A DNA stretch of 62,777 nt from Acidobacteriota bacterium (lineage in GTDB: Bacteria > Acidobacteriota > Terriglobia > Bryobacterales > Bryobacteraceae): positions 1-62,777 of the forward strand of contig VFZW01000003.1 of NCBI GenBank assembly GCA_016871055.1, read 5' to 3'. Positions 43,909 through 52,418 of this stretch are shown piece after piece; position 1 is the stretch's first letter; the number at the start of each line of letters is the position of its first letter. The notes under the pieces are model-generated. The model made no database searches. It was not told where the DNA came from and was given only the letters and a program-made list of their open reading frames with translations. Position numbers and translations under genes: made by a program.

Positions 43909-46523
43909 AGATAGGGATTGACTTAGGCACAACCAACTCGGCCATCGCGTGGATGGACCCATCCGACGACGATCTCTCCATTCACGTTTTCGAAATACCT
44001 CAATTCGTCGCCGCCGGCCGCGAAGAAAAACTTCGCACGCTGCCGTCGTTTTTGTATCTCGGCGATCAAACCTACGTCGGCGCGTTCGCCCGCGAACAAG
44101 GCGCACTCACGCCCACCCGGTGCGTGCACTCCGCCAAGAGCTGGCTGTCGAACTCCGACGTCGATCGCACCGCCAAAATTCTCCCTTGGGATACCCAGGA
44201 ATCGGCCCGCGAGTTAAGCCCCGTCGATGTCAGCGCGGCCTACCTTGAGCACATGCGTAAGGCCTGGGACGCCGCCCACCCGGAAGCGCCCCTCGCTCAG
44301 CAGGACATCGTCCTCACGGTGCCCGCGTCTTTCGACGAAGAAGCCCGCGAACTCACCGTCGCCGCCGCCAAACAGTCGGGCTTTGAAGATCTCACGCTGC
44401 TGGAAGAGCCTGCCGCGGCATTCTATAGCTGGATCGCCAATCACCTCGCCGAATCCCGCAAGCAACTGTTCGACGGCCAGACCGTTCTGATCTGCGACGT
44501 CGGTGGCGGCACCAGCGATTTTACACTTATAAAGGTAAGTCGCAAGGAAGACGTCGTCGAATTTACACGCACCGCCGTCGGCAAGCACATACTCCTCGGC
44601 GGCGATAACTTGGATCTTACTCTCGGCTGGTTAGTCGAGGCCAAGTTAGGGAAACAGCTCAGCCTGCGCCAACGCAGCGCGCTCCGCCGCCAGTGCGCAT
44701 CGGCCAAGGAGCGCATGTTGAATAACCCGGCGGTCGACAAGGTCGAAATTACCGTGCTCGGCGCGGGATCGTCGCTGATCGGTGGTTCGCTGCGCACCGA
44801 GATTCTCCGCGCCGAGGCTCTGGAACTCGCCCTCGACGGCTTCCTACCGAAGTGCGCGCTCACCGATCGCCCCAATGACGACAAGCGCTCGGTCTTCCGC
44901 GAACTCGGCCTTCCCTACGTCTCCGACCCCGCCGTCACGAAGCATCTGGCCGCCTTTCTCGCCGGCGCCGGAGATGCCGTGCCCGACGCAATCCTCTTCA
45001 ACGGCGGCTTTTTCATCCCCGATATTCTCCGTCAGCGCGTCGCCGATGTTCTCGAAAGCTGGTTCGGCAAGCGGCCGATTATTCTCGAGAATCGCGATCT
45101 CGATCTCGCGGTCGCCGTCGGATCGGCGTATTACTCCTACGCAAAGACGACAGGTAGCGGCGTGTTAGTTCGCGGTGGACTGCCGCGAGCCTATTTCATC
45201 GGCGTCGATCAGGAAGCTGATTCGATCAAGACCGTCTGCCTCGCCCCACGCGCCGCCGAGGAAGGCTCATCGGTTAGTCTCGACTTAGAAGGCTTGCAGT
45301 TAGTCGCCAATAAGCCGGTAAGTTTCCGCCTGTACAGCAGCCTGACTCGCACGGAAGACAAACTCGGCGATGTAGTTACTTTCTCGAAAGACGACGACCT
45401 CCACGCCCACGCCCCGCTCAACGCGCTCATCCGTTTCGGCAAGCCGCAGGGCGAGCGCCTGGTACCGGTGAAACTAGGCGCCACGCTCACCGCCGTCGGC
45501 ACCATTGAAATCTACTGCGACTCGAAGATCAGCGACAACCGCTGGCGCCTGCAGTTCGAACTGCGCAAACAAAAGGCCGCGACAGTGAGACGCGCCGCCG
45601 CTGTCATCAGCGACGAAGCGCGCGCCAAAGCGGTCGATCTCGTCGCCGCGACGTTTTCACCCAGCGGGACAAGAGCCCCCGAAGAGCTGCCCGCCCAGTT
45701 GGAACAGGCGCTCGGACTCGGCCGCCTAAGCTGGCCGCTGGATCTGATTCGCACGCTGGCCGACAAGTTCCTCGAACACGCCGAAGGCCGCAAGAAGTCC
45801 GCGGCGCACGAGGCCCGCTGGCTGAATCTCTGCGGTTTATGTCTCCGGCCCGGTTTCGGTTCTCCCGGCGACGACCTTCGCATCGAACAGTCCAGAAGGA
45901 TCTACGCCGGCGGCCTGACTTTCGGAAATCAGGTGCAGTGCGAGATCGAATGGTATATCTTCTGGGGCCGCGTCGCCGGCGGGCTAAATCGTAACCAGCA
46001 GGCCGACGTCTACCAGCGTGTCGCGCAGTATCTTCTGCCCAAGGGCAATAAGAAACCGCAGCGCATCAATTCAAGCCTCCACCGCGAAATGTGGCGGACG
46101 TCGTCCAGCCTCGAGTTACTTCCCGCGGGCACACGCACCGAGTTAGGCGACGCCCTCGTCAAGCGCGTGAAATCGGGCGACGGCGGCGCCTCCGAGATAT
46201 GGTGCATCGCCCGCCTCGGCGCGCGCAAGTTATTCTATGCGCCGATTAACCAAGTGCTCCCCGCCTCCACGGCCGGCCGCTGGGCTGAAAATCTTCTGAA
46301 AGCGCCGAACGCCGGCGAAACACTCGCGCGCCTCTGTCAGAAGACGGGAAACGTAACTCTCGACGTCTCTCTGCAAACAGTCAACCTTGTCACCGCGCGC
46401 CTGGCGGGCGACGACGAGTTACTCGCGCTCATTAACGGCGAGTCCCAAGGCGACATGGACCGCGTCTTCGGCGAGGAGCTTCCCGGCGGCTTAGTGCTTG
46501 CACCGGTCGAGAATCAGCAGTAA
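43905..46523 (+). CDS. Hsp70 family protein with DUF3731-type C-terminus (second of a pair)
   Basis: The 872-residue protein begins MKIGIDLGTTNSAIAWMDPS. Hsp70 motifs follow: VLTVPASFDEEARELTVAAA, LLEEPAAAFYSWIA, ICDVGGGTSDFTLIKVSRKE and AILFNGGFFIPDI. A short beta domain comes at about 400-560, then a helical DUF3731-type domain at about 600-872 (ARWLNLCGLCLRPGFGSPGD, CEIEWYIFWGRVAGGLNRNQ, SGDGGASEIWCIARLGARKL). It shares the SAKSWLS block with its neighbour, so the pair arose by duplication. The ATG overlaps the previous stop (ATGA). Client proteins are unknown; the operon suggests a three-part chaperone unit. Confidence 0.88.
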   Translation: MKIGIDLGTTNSAIAWMDPSDDDLSIHVFEIPQFVAAGREEKLRTLPSFLYLGDQTYVGAFAREQGALTPTRCVHSAKSWLSNSDVDRTAKILPWDTQESARELSPVDVSAAYLEHMRKAWDAAHPEAPLAQQDIVLTVPASFDEEARELTVAAAKQSGFEDLTLLEEPAAAFYSWIANHLAESRKQLFDGQTVLICDVGGGTSDFTLIKVSRKEDVVEFTRTAVGKHILLGGDNLDLTLGWLVEAKLGKQLSLRQRSALRRQCASAKERMLNNPAVDKVEITVLGAGSSLIGGSLRTEILRAEALELALDGFLPKCALTDRPNDDKRSVFRELGLPYVSDPAVTKHLAAFLAGAGDAVPDAILFNGGFFIPDILRQRVADVLESWFGKRPIILENRDLDLAVAVGSAYYSYAKTTGSGVLVRGGLPRAYFIGVDQEADSIKTVCLAPRAAEEGSSVSLDLEGLQLVANKPVSFRLYSSLTRTEDKLGDVVTFSKDDDLHAHAPLNALIRFGKPQGERLVPVKLGATLTAVGTIEIYCDSKISDNRWRLQFELRKQKAATVRRAAAVISDEARAKAVDLVAATFSPSGTRAPEELPAQLEQALGLGRLSWPLDLIRTLADKFLEHAEGRKKSAAHEARWLNLCGLCLRPGFGSPGDDLRIEQSRRIYAGGLTFGNQVQCEIEWYIFWGRVAGGLNRNQQADVYQRVAQYLLPKGNKKPQRINSSLHREMWRTSSSLELLPAGTRTELGDALVKRVKSGDGGASEIWCIARLGARKLFYAPINQVLPASTAGRWAENLLKAPNAGETLARLCQKTGNVTLDVSLQTVNLVTARLAGDDELLALINGESQGDMDRVFGEELPGGLVLAPVENQQ

Positions 46524-46593
46524 CATTCCGCCCAGCGCCATCAATGGTGTGTACGGCTCCGGAGTCTTGGTGGTATGAAGAGAAATAATTAGT

Positions 46594-46609
46594 CCTAACT
46601 TCTGTTAGG
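46594..46609. terminator. Short hairpin between convergent genes
   Basis: CCTAAC (46594-46599) and GTTAGG (46604-46609) form a 6-bp stem with a TTCT loop in the 95-bp gap between the convergent Hsp70 and kinase genes. There is no clear T-run on either side, so if it terminates transcription it is weak or factor-assisted. Confidence 0.3.
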
Positions 46610-46618
46610 TATAGGGCT

Positions 46619-49429
46619 CTACAGCTTCGTCGATCCCGCCAGCTCGATCGCCTTCCGGCACGCTTCGAGCTGCGCGTCGATCCCGCTGACCGCCCCGCGG
46701 TCCTCTCCCGAAAGCTGCCCCTGCTTGCTCAGCGCCTCAAACATCCCTCGCGCCTTCTTCAACTCCGCCTCCGCCTCGCGCCACTTAGCGCCATCTAACA
46801 GCGTCCTCCCCAGCACCCACTGTGCCACGGCACGGTCCCGCTGAAAAAGCACATTCAGCTTTTCTTTCTCCACCAACTTCTCGAGCAGCCCATTCGCCGA
46901 TTTCGCATTGTCGACACCGTTCGCTCCCAGTGCATCGGCCAGCTTCAGCTGCGCCACGGCCAGCATATGGCTCGCGTAGGAACTACCCGGGTCCTTCGAT
47001 ACCCACTCGCGCGATGACTGCACCATATCCCGGAACCAGTCGGCCGCTTCTTTTGCCTTGCCGCCCTTCATCATCGCGGTGCCTACCCGCTCATACGCAA
47101 GCGCCAAGTCGCGCCTTGCCAGGATGTTACCCGGATCCAGCGCAGCCAGTTGCCGGAACGACTCCAACGCGTCTTCGGGCGATCCATTTTTCATCAGCGC
47201 ATACGCCAGGTCCCGCCGCGCCTGTATGTTCTGGGGATCCGATACCGCCAACTCCCGCCGCAGCCGCAGCAGCCGCTGATAATGCAAGCCGGGATCGCTC
47301 CCGGCGCGCCGCAAATAATCGCCGTAGTCCTCAAGCGCGTACGAAAACTCCCGCTTGGCCCGCGCACTCAACGGATCCGAAGCGCCCAATTTTTCGTGCA
47401 GCTGCTGCGCCTCCCGAAAGTGTTCCGCCGCCCCCCCCACATCACCCGCACGGTCGAGCACAATCGCCAGCTTGCCGTGACTGATCGCCTGCTGCCGCAT
47501 CGCGTCCGTCCCGCTCAACCCCATCGCCAGTTGATGCGCTTGTGTCACCATCGACTTCGCCTCGGCCAGCGATCCAGACGCCGACAACGCCACCGCCAGG
47601 TTCTGCAAGCTCGCCGCTCGCGCCGCCGGCGCCGCACCTGACTGCTCCCGCAACTGCACCGCTCTCCGCAACGCCTCCAACGCGCCGGCCGAATCGCCGC
47701 CGACGGTCATCATGTCCGCTAGTGCCTCCAGCGTCCCCGCCAAGTCGTTCTGGACCCCGGCATTCTTCGGCTCGGCCGCCAAGATCTGCTCCTGCAACTC
47801 GCGGGCTTTCTTATAACTGGCCGCCGCGCCGATCGCATCGCCTAAGTTCGCAAAATTTGGATTTCCCTGTAAGTGCCCGACGCGCACATATCCCGCCGCT
47901 AATTCGCGTTGCAACGAGTTATCACCGCTCGACTCTTTTGCCAGGTTCGAAAGATACTCCAGCGCCTTCTGTACCAGTAACCGCCGCGCGGGAGTGGTCC
48001 CCGGCAGCGGCGCCAGAGCGTCCTGGACATCGAACAGCAGCGCGTTCGACATCTTCCGCACTTCACCGAACCGCGCCTCGGCCCGTATGCGCTGCTGCCT
48101 CGCCAACGATGCCTGCCATAACGCAAACACCGCTACCGAAATCAGCATCAGCACCGCCGTCGTCGCGGCCAACGCAATCGTTTTGTTGCGCCGCAAGAAC
48201 AGCCCGAATCGCTGGCCTGCCGATTGCGTCCGCGCCATCACGGGCATCAGCGCCAGATGATTTCGAATATCGTCGGCTAACTGCGCCGCCGATTGATACC
48301 GCTCTTTCGGATTTCTCCGCAGCGCCCGCAGCGTGATCGCATCCAGATCCCCGCGCAGCCGCTTCACTAAATTCGACGGCTCGGCGTTCCGCGCAAAGCT
48401 GACGATGTTGATATTGCGCGTCACCTTCTTCGCGCCCTCCATCGTCAGCGTCTCTTTAACGCGAAACAGGGCTTCACTTGGCCGTTGCGGCTCGCTCAGT
48501 GATACGGCCCGCACCACCTCCATCGTCGCCTGGTCCTTCACCTCATACGGCCGGTGCCCTGTTAGTAACTCATAGAGAACGATGCCGAGCAGATAGACGT
48601 CCGACGCCGTCGTCACCGGGTCGCCCTTCCCCTGCTCCGGACTCGCGTATTGCGGCGTCATCATCCGCATCGACGTCGCCGTCCGTTCCGCCACCACCGA
48701 GCCGAGGTCCGCGTTCATCAACTTAGCGATGCCGAAATCGAGTAACTTCGCCGTCGCATCCGAACGCACTAGTATGTTACCCGGTTTGATGTCCCGATGA
48801 ATAATCAGGTTCTGATGCGCGTAGTGAATCGCATCGCAGACCTGCAGAAATAGCCGCAGCCGCTGTTCGATCGACGACCGCCGTTGATCGCACCATATGT
48901 CAATCGGTTGGCCATCGACAAACTCCATCACGAAGTACGGACGCCCATCGGCCGTCGCTCCGCCGTCCAACATGCGTGCGATGTGCGCGTGATCGAGCGA
49001 TGCCATGATCTGCCGCTCGCGCCGGAATCGCTGCAGGATGCGATCGGTCTCCATGCCTTTGCGGATGACCTTGATCGCCACCTGCTTGTCGTAGCTCTTG
49101 TCGGCGCGCACGGCCAGATAAACGCGACCCATCCCGCCGCTGCCGATCGGCCGCTGTAACGCATACGGGCCAATCGTCGCCGGCATCTTGTCGTCGGCTT
49201 CCGACGCGGCCTCTTCCATCAACTTCGAAATCGGTGTAATCGCCGGCTTATCGAGAAAGTCTTCCGACGTCGAATCGGACTGGATCAATTCCCGCACGCG
49301 TTCATATAGGTCGCGATCGGCGCCGCAAGCGCGATCCAGGAACGCCGCGCGCGATCCAGACGGCTGTTCGAGCACGAGCTGAAAGAGGCTTTTTACCTGG
49401 CTGTACCGCTCCGGCGTCATCACCGTCAT
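46619..49429 (-). CDS. Membrane Ser/Thr protein kinase with TPR sensor domain
   Basis: This 936-residue protein has a short N-terminal helical domain (TPERYSQVKSLFQLVLEQPS). A PknB-type kinase spans about 85-400: glycine loop IGSGGMGRVYLA near 95, catalytic lysine in VAIKVIRKGM, HRDIKPGNILV, LLDFGIAKL and YASPEQGKG. A transmembrane helix follows (TIALAATTAVLMLISVAVF), then about 450 residues of TPR-like repeats (FRQLAALDPGNILARRDLAL). It would sense an outside signal and phosphorylate cytoplasmic proteins; this layout is typical of Acidobacteria. The ATG at 49429 is favoured because GGAG lies about 7 nt upstream; a second ATG three codons on is possible. Its leader holds a terminator-like hairpin. 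Confidence 0.92.
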   Translation of the reverse strand: MTVMTPERYSQVKSLFQLVLEQPSGSRAAFLDRACGADRDLYERVRELIQSDSTSEDFLDKPAITPISKLMEEAASEADDKMPATIGPYALQRPIGSGGMGRVYLAVRADKSYDKQVAIKVIRKGMETDRILQRFRRERQIMASLDHAHIARMLDGGATADGRPYFVMEFVDGQPIDIWCDQRRSSIEQRLRLFLQVCDAIHYAHQNLIIHRDIKPGNILVRSDATAKLLDFGIAKLMNADLGSVVAERTATSMRMMTPQYASPEQGKGDPVTTASDVYLLGIVLYELLTGHRPYEVKDQATMEVVRAVSLSEPQRPSEALFRVKETLTMEGAKKVTRNINIVSFARNAEPSNLVKRLRGDLDAITLRALRRNPKERYQSAAQLADDIRNHLALMPVMARTQSAGQRFGLFLRRNKTIALAATTAVLMLISVAVFALWQASLARQQRIRAEARFGEVRKMSNALLFDVQDALAPLPGTTPARRLLVQKALEYLSNLAKESSGDNSLQRELAAGYVRVGHLQGNPNFANLGDAIGAAASYKKARELQEQILAAEPKNAGVQNDLAGTLEALADMMTVGGDSAGALEALRRAVQLREQSGAAPAARAASLQNLAVALSASGSLAEAKSMVTQAHQLAMGLSGTDAMRQQAISHGKLAIVLDRAGDVGGAAEHFREAQQLHEKLGASDPLSARAKREFSYALEDYGDYLRRAGSDPGLHYQRLLRLRRELAVSDPQNIQARRDLAYALMKNGSPEDALESFRQLAALDPGNILARRDLALAYERVGTAMMKGGKAKEAADWFRDMVQSSREWVSKDPGSSYASHMLAVAQLKLADALGANGVDNAKSANGLLEKLVEKEKLNVLFQRDRAVAQWVLGRTLLDGAKWREAEAELKKARGMFEALSKQGQLSGEDRGAVSGIDAQLEACRKAIELAGSTKL

Positions 49430-49443
49430 TCTCGCACTCCACG

Positions 49444-49481
49444 AAAAAGGAAAACGAGGCCGGTTCAAGGGGCCGACCTCG
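49444..49481 (-). terminator. Terminator-like hairpin in the kinase leader
   Basis: On the minus strand CGAGG-T-CGG pairs with CCG-G-CCTCG (one mismatch, 9-nt loop; 49455-49481) and is followed directly by TTTTCCTTTTT. This is a good Rho-independent terminator shape. It ends only about 15 nt before the kinase ATG and lies about 130 nt behind the lipoprotein stop on the same strand. Transcription into the kinase must therefore pass it, so it may act as an attenuator. Confidence 0.6.
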
Positions 49482-49546
49482 TCGCCTCCGACAATGCGAG
49501 CTCTGGAACCGCCAAGCAGTTCGGCTCTCACTAACTAGCGCGCAGC

Positions 49547-49571
49547 TGACGGGGGAAAGCCGTCATTTTTT
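49547..49571 (+). terminator. Plus-strand hairpin with T-run, no matching gene
   Basis: TGACGG (49547-49552) and CCGTCA (49560-49565) enclose a 7-nt loop and are followed by six T on the plus strand. Both flanking genes run on the minus strand, so no known transcript ends here. It may stop antisense transcription into the lipoprotein gene or end a small RNA. Confidence 0.4.
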
Positions 49572-49613
49572 CTTACGTCGTTCTATCGTCCAGCCGTCGC
49601 ATCAGAAGCCACG

Positions 49614-50534
49614 TTACCGCCCCACGCCCCGCAGCCCCAACTCCCGTAGCGCCTCCACGCCCTCCGGCTTGTTCAACTCCCAATACTTATTCCTCACCGA
49701 CGCAATCCGCTTCGCCTCCACGCCTTCCGACGTCGAGTACGAAACCACGCGGTGCGGCGCCGCCTTCTCCACGAAGTACGTTCGCGTCCGCCCATCGCTC
49801 AACACCGCCGTCGCCTCTTCAACCTCACCCTTCGCCACGCGCGACAATTTCACCGTCCCCCACTGCGACGGTCCCTTCTTCTGCCGCGAATGCTGCAGCG
49901 CCAGCAACACCGGCGCCTCCCGCGTCTCCCCCACCGCCACCACCGGCCAGGTCATTCCGCGCGCCCACAACAGCAACGCGTCCTCGCTTAGCACTGCCGC
50001 CCCCGGCGACGGAGTCGTCTGCTCCTGATCCCCCTCGCCATCGAAGTAGCTGTGGCTCACGACATGCACATTCCCATCGTCGAACCGCGCGATCTTGAAC
50101 AGATTTCCGCACCACTCCTGGCTCGACCACGCCACCTTCGCCGTCACACCCGCCGGCCGGCCATGCACTTCGGCCAGCGCCACAAACGTCTGCAGCATCA
50201 GCTTGTAGTCGTAAATCCCGGTCTGAAAGCTTTCGACCAGATTGAGTTTCATCACCGGAAACTCATCATCCTTGCCGCGCACGCCCGGATCGCTCTTCAC
50301 GCCCAACGACTTCGCCATCGTTTCCGTCACGAAGATCGAAACCGCCGTCCCTTCCCGCATTGCTCCGTAGCGTGGATACTTCAACGCATACGATGTCACC
50401 TCGGCTTGCCCGTCGCCCCACGACTTCCAGAACGCGGCGTCATAGGTGGGCGAGGCCTTGTCGACAACCGGTTTCTCCGCCTTCTTCGTATCCGAACAAG
50501 AGGCCAATAGCAGCAGAACAGCGAGGTAACGCAT
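49614..50534 (-). CDS. Lipoprotein of unknown function
   Basis: The 306-residue product begins MRYLAVLLLLASCSDTKKAE, a clear lipoprotein signal with Cys13 in LLLASC. The mature part (AAFWKSWGDGQAEVTSYALK, AVSIFVTETMAKSLGVKSDP, VESFQTGIYDYKLMLQTFVA, YFDGEGDQEQTTPSPGAAVL) looks like a septum-site-determining-like or uncharacterised exported family, but I cannot name it with confidence. It is likely anchored in the outer membrane. The ATG at 50534 was chosen over one two codons upstream for signal-peptide shape. It lies upstream of the kinase on the same strand. Confidence 0.75.
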   Translation of the reverse strand: MRYLAVLLLLASCSDTKKAEKPVVDKASPTYDAAFWKSWGDGQAEVTSYALKYPRYGAMREGTAVSIFVTETMAKSLGVKSDPGVRGKDDEFPVMKLNLVESFQTGIYDYKLMLQTFVALAEVHGRPAGVTAKVAWSSQEWCGNLFKIARFDDGNVHVVSHSYFDGEGDQEQTTPSPGAAVLSEDALLLWARGMTWPVVAVGETREAPVLLALQHSRQKKGPSQWGTVKLSRVAKGEVEEATAVLSDGRTRTYFVEKAAPHRVVSYSTSEGVEAKRIASVRNKYWELNKPEGVEALRELGLRGVGR

Positions 50535-50556
50535 TCCCACAGAATCTCATGCTCTA

Positions 50557-50997
50557 ATGTCGGTCATGTGGCTCGCCCTGCTGGCCAACGCCGCGCCGGT
50601 GCTCGGTTTCGTGCTGTGGCTGACACCCTTCTCATTCACCGGCGGCGGTTGGGACTTCCCCAAGGTGTTCTCAATCGGTATTTACATGGCGTTCGCTGGG
50701 CTCGTGGTTCCCGTGCCCATTTGGGCCGTGGCCGCTCCCGGCCTTGCTAAAACTGAGGCGCTCGCCGCCATCAAATTTCACGCGTTGATCGCGGCGATCG
50801 TACTCGCATTTGTTCTCGCCGTCCTCATCGCTTCGCACTTCGATCCGCCAAATCCGACGCTCGCCAACCAGCCGCAGAACTTCCTTGCCGGCCTGACACT
50901 CTTCTTCGCCGCCGCGACGTTCGTATTGCCCGTCGTCGAACTGGTGCGCGCCGCTACTGGCGTGCGGCGCGTGCTCGCCGCAGTGTCGAAACTCTAA
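50557..50997 (+). CDS. Integral membrane protein, four helices
   Basis: The 146-residue protein has four hydrophobic segments: MWLALLANAAPVLGFVLWL, FSIGIYMAFAGLVVPVPIW, FHALIAAIVLAFVLAVLIA and FFAAATFVLPVVELVRAA. Short polar loops lie between them. The family is not recognised and no catalytic motif is visible. Its last 4 nt overlap the convergent trmJ stop. It diverges from the lipoprotein gene with about 22 bp between starts. Confidence 0.65.
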   Translation: MSVMWLALLANAAPVLGFVLWLTPFSFTGGGWDFPKVFSIGIYMAFAGLVVPVPIWAVAAPGLAKTEALAAIKFHALIAAIVLAFVLAVLIASHFDPPNPTLANQPQNFLAGLTLFFAAATFVLPVVELVRAATGVRRVLAAVSKL

Positions 50998-51692
50998 CCG
51001 CGCAGCTTCCAAAGCATCTGCCGCAACATCCCCTGCACGGCCATCGCGTCCTTCTCCGAAAGCCCCATACGCCGGATAAGCTGCCGGATCTTCCTTTCCT
51101 GGGAGACTCCGCCGGCCTGTTTGGCATACCCGCTCAACGTCAACGCTTCGATGAGAAGTTCTCCGATGCGTTCGTTCGACCCTGCCGCCGCTTCCACCAC
51201 AGGCTTCTCGGCCAGCGGCTCGGCGCCGGTTCGAATCAATTCGTACAGCGTCACCGCCACCGCCTGGCCCAGGTTCATCGCCCGGTGGTCCAGCCGCGTC
51301 GGAATGCGCGTCAGCAGATGGCAATGCGACATGTCGTCGTTGGACAGCCCGAACTTCTCGGAGCCGAACAACAATGCCACTTGGCCCTTGGATCGCCGCA
51401 TCTGCTTTGCCGCGTCGATCAAGCTCTTGCAAGGCATCTCGACGTCGCGCGGGCCGAGCGCCGTTGTCCCAATGACCAAATGACAGTCGGCGACAGCCTC
51501 CGCCACCGACGAAAAATCGCGCGCCTGTTGCAACACCGCGTCCGCCTTGACGCCGCTTCGCGCCTCTTCCGCCGCCACCCGATACGCTTCGACAAGCCGC
51601 AAATCGTCGAATCCAAAGTTCGACATCGCGCGAGCCGCCGCGCCGATATTCAGCGAATTGCGGGAACGGACAAGAACGACGGCCAGGCTCAT
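50994..51692 (-). CDS. trmJ: tRNA (cytidine/uridine-2'-O-)-methyltransferase TrmJ-like
   Basis: This 232-residue SPOUT methyltransferase opens SLAVVLVRSRNSLNIGAAAR and AMSNFGFDDLRLVEA. It contains the knot motifs LVIGTTALGPRD, ALLFGSEKFGLSNDDMSHCH and the SAM-binding end LTRIPTRLDHRAMNLGQAVA. TrmJ methylates the ribose at tRNA position 32. A helical C-terminal tail (RKIRQLIRRMGLSEKDAM) is shared with the family. Its ATG follows the stop of the upstream unknown gene without any gap (TAG-ATG), so it is the last gene of the operon that starts with the LysM protein. Confidence 0.88.
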   Translation of the reverse strand: MSLAVVLVRSRNSLNIGAAARAMSNFGFDDLRLVEAYRVAAEEARSGVKADAVLQQARDFSSVAEAVADCHLVIGTTALGPRDVEMPCKSLIDAAKQMRRSKGQVALLFGSEKFGLSNDDMSHCHLLTRIPTRLDHRAMNLGQAVAVTLYELIRTGAEPLAEKPVVEAAAGSNERIGELLIEALTLSGYAKQAGGVSQERKIRQLIRRMGLSEKDAMAVQGMLRQMLWKLRG

Positions 51693-52418
51693 CTATTCGC
51701 TGACCAAAACCGACATTGCGTTGCCAAAAATCTCCGCCGACCCGGCTGCGGCGATCCCGCGCCTCCGGTACGCCGCCTGCATTCGCGGCGCTGTTCCGCT
51801 CAGCCGGATTTCGATCATCCGCCGCCCGCCCGCCGGCAATCGAATTTCGCCGGAAGCCTTTCCAAGAGACGATTGTGGATACGCCGCCGCCGCGGGCGCC
51901 CCCAGGATTTCGATCACGCTGGCATCGGGGATAAGGATCGGCGTCGTGCCCCCGGCAATCAACTCAACCCGCGCGACGTTGCCAGTGCGCCCATCCCACC
52001 GCACGGCGAGCGTTTGCACCGGGGTCGCGGACGCCTCTTTCTCCGCCTGTTCCAAAGCGCGCGTAAATCGCGGCACCTTCGCAAGCACACCGGCGTCATG
52101 AATCAAGCGCAGTTGCTTCGGGCCCAGCGTCAACAGATGATTCGGCATGCCCGGCGCCAGCCGCGGACCCGCCGGCGCCTGCGCCGGAAAGTTCTTGATG
52201 AGCGCGTCGCGGACCGCGGCTGAAATCCGCCCGCTAAATACGCCGATCGCGCCGTCGCCCTTCGCAGCAGCCTGGCGCACCAACGTCCCGCGATCGCCCT
52301 CGATCTTCAAACTGGAATGCAGCGATGCCGGTCCGTCGAAAAACTCGTGGGAAAAAGTGAAATCCATGGCGCGGCCCTCCGCCGTAAGTATCAGCGCGAC
52401 GAAACTCCTGCGTCGCAT
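51693..52418 (-). CDS. Unknown protein, possible paralogue of the upstream gene
   Basis: This 241-residue protein (MRRRSFVALILTAEGRAMDF) has a beta-rich first half (FSHEFFDGPASLHSSLKIEG, IGVFSGRISAAVRDALIKNF), a linker helix (FTRALEQAEKEASATPVQTL), and a beta-sandwich second half (GNVARVELIAGGTTPILIPD, SGEIRLPAGGRRMIEIRLSG). The family is not recognised. The order of blocks parallels the 301-residue protein encoded just upstream, suggesting an old duplication. Its ATG shares one base with the upstream stop (TGATG). It may be cytoplasmic, as no clear signal peptide is seen. Confidence 0.6.
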   Translation of the reverse strand: MRRRSFVALILTAEGRAMDFTFSHEFFDGPASLHSSLKIEGDRGTLVRQAAAKGDGAIGVFSGRISAAVRDALIKNFPAQAPAGPRLAPGMPNHLLTLGPKQLRLIHDAGVLAKVPRFTRALEQAEKEASATPVQTLAVRWDGRTGNVARVELIAGGTTPILIPDASVIEILGAPAAAAYPQSSLGKASGEIRLPAGGRRMIEIRLSGTAPRMQAAYRRRGIAAAGSAEIFGNAMSVLVSE

